Shown here: positions 63,015-64,000 of the stretch, piece by piece | How positions within the stretch are numbered: the first letter of the stretch is position 1 | How the letters are laid out: each line of letters begins with the position of its first letter | Source: an uncultured Eubacteriales bacterium | GTDB lineage: Bacteria; Bacillota; Clostridia; Christensenellales; CAG-138 | Length of the DNA stretch: 64,000 bases | Direction of reading: 5' to 3' | Assembly: GCA_902801845.1 (NCBI GenBank) | Contig: CADCJW010000004.1 | Location: 71,936 to 135,935 of the forward strand | Notes under the pieces: model-generated | Seen by the model: the letters and a program-made list of their open reading frames with translations, nothing else | What the model was told of the DNA's origin: nothing | Databases searched by the model: none | Position numbers and translations under genes: made by a program

Positions 63015-64000
63015 ATGGTCACCGTCAAGGTTGCGAAAACCAGGCGAGAGATACGGGATTTCGTTCTCTTCCCGGTCAAGCTCTATCAAAACGATCCCTA
63101 TTACGTCCCCGACATGGTGGGGGACCAGATCAACGATCTCATGCCCGACAGGAACCCGGCCTTCGAATACTGCGAAGCCCGGTGCTTCCTGGCCTATCGG
63201 GACGGGAAGATCGTGGGTCGGGTGGCCGGAATCCTCAACAAGCGGGCCAACGAGAAGAACAACGTGAACTATCTCCGCTTCGCCTTCTTCGATTTTATCG
63301 ACGATCCGGAGGTCACCGACGCCCTGTATGCGGCCCTGGCCGATTACGCCCGGGAGCTGGGCTGTGTGGCCATCCATGGGCCCCAGGGTTTCTCCGACAT
63401 GGATCGGGAGGGCATGCTGGTGGAGGGCTTCGACCGGCTCAGCCAGTTCTATGTGTACTACAACCACCCCTACTACCTCGATCACATGGCCCGGTTGGGC
63501 TTCGTGAAGGAGGTGGACTGGGTGGAGTATCTCATTTATATCCCCGATGAGGTGCCGGAAAAGCTGGCCAAGCTGGTGGAGCGGACCCGGAAGCACATGT
63601 CGCTGGAGATCCGGGATCTGTCCATCAAAAAGAACCTGCCCAAGTACCTTCATGACGTGTTCGAGCTCTATAATGAGGCGTACCAGGTCCTCTTCGGCAT
63701 GGTGCCCCTGACCCCCAAGCAGATCGAGAAGTACACCCACGAGTTCTTGCCCCTGGTGAACAACAAGACCACCTGCCTGGTCTATAACGACAAGGACGAG
63801 ATGGTGGGCTTCGGCGTGGGGGCCCCGTCTTTGTCACGGGCCAATCAGAAGACCCGGGGGCGGCTGTTCCCCTTCGGCTGGATCCCCACCCTGCGGGCCC
63901 TCAAGGGCAAGAACGATCGGCTGGATCTGTTTCTCATCGCCGTGCGGCCGGATCTCAAGGGCGCCGGCGTCAACCTGGTCATCGTGGAGGACCTGCTGAA
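63015..64000 (+). CDS. GNAT-like N-acyltransferase (runs off the window)
   Basis: At least 328 residues, no stop before the end. It begins MVTVKVAKTRREIRDFVLFP, with VKLYQNDPYYVPDM and CFLAYRDGKIVGRVAGILN (strands of a GNAT fold), then AIHGPQGFSDMDREGMLVEGF and, near the end, LFLIAVRPDLKGAGVNLVIV, the acetyl-CoA-binding region of a second GNAT half. Proteins of this kind, about 380 residues, occur widely in gut Bacteroidetes and Firmicutes without known substrate. The start lies 8 nt after the HIT gene stop, behind a weak GGCGAG. Confidence 0.7.
   Translation, partial: MVTVKVAKTRREIRDFVLFPVKLYQNDPYYVPDMVGDQINDLMPDRNPAFEYCEARCFLAYRDGKIVGRVAGILNKRANEKNNVNYLRFAFFDFIDDPEVTDALYAALADYARELGCVAIHGPQGFSDMDREGMLVEGFDRLSQFYVYYNHPYYLDHMARLGFVKEVDWVEYLIYIPDEVPEKLAKLVERTRKHMSLEIRDLSIKKNLPKYLHDVFELYNEAYQVLFGMVPLTPKQIEKYTHEFLPLVNNKTTCLVYNDKDEMVGFGVGAPSLSRANQKTRGRLFPFGWIPTLRALKGKNDRLDLFLIAVRPDLKGAGVNLVIVEDLL

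Overview
The window is one continuous stretch of GC-rich chromosome from what looks like an anaerobic Gram-positive bacterium of the class Clostridia. The evidence is indirect: strong AGGAGG-type ribosome binding sites, overlapping stop/start pairs, several TTG and GTG starts, an indolepyruvate:ferredoxin oxidoreductase, cdaA-cdaR, TypA, Obg-YhbY, recF-gyrB-gyrA, and dockerin and CotH proteins. I cannot place it to genus. I saw no rRNA, tRNA, CRISPR array, transposase or prophage.

Layout. 1-310: the end of a cytochrome c biogenesis gene and a two-sided array of small hairpins. 314-5368: an MFS transporter diverging from a TetR-led operon of four redox-type enzymes (flavin-reductase-like, PNPOx-like, NmrA-like, DUF1295/5-alpha-reductase-like) that I cannot assign to a known pathway. 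5423-11805: a foldback repeat, an ABC exporter, simple-sequence repeats and a very large RND pump with a coiled-coil insertion. 11963-22755: mixed single genes (phosphoesterase, ParB/BMP-like fusion, lipoprotein, MsrA, GPH-type transporter, GlpQ, Nudix, ECF sigma factor with its DUF4179 partner, GNAT, P-loop kinase). 22802-31665: IorAB, an M29 peptidase, a MITE-like repeat, MBL hydrolase, threonine aldolase-like enzyme, DUF362, DMT transporter and a dockerin-NlpC/P60 protein. 31710-40020: trxB, nth, obgE, yhbY, gtrA, an ABC exporter pair and cdaA-cdaR. 40078-45779: FAD dehydrogenase, a secreted Pro-Glu-Thr repeat/SH3/dockerin protein, typA and a small Cys-rich protein. 45949-51537: recF-gyrB-gyrA, without dnaA-dnaN. 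51657-57056: CotH kinase, VTC polyphosphate polymerase, DUF4956 and MgtC. 57171-64000: two CorC/HlyC proteins, then prmA-rsmE-mtaB-hinT and an unfinished GNAT-like gene.

Two things stand out. The first is a dispersed family of intergenic elements, each made of three consecutive hairpins. Six clear copies sit 7-20 nt after a stop codon; the stem sequences differ but the pairing is kept, and two linkers are conserved. The second is the CotH-VTC-DUF4956 block, which looks like an envelope phosphorylation or polyphosphate system whose biochemistry is, as far as I know, not worked out. The TetR-controlled reductase operon at the left is a third candidate for undescribed chemistry.
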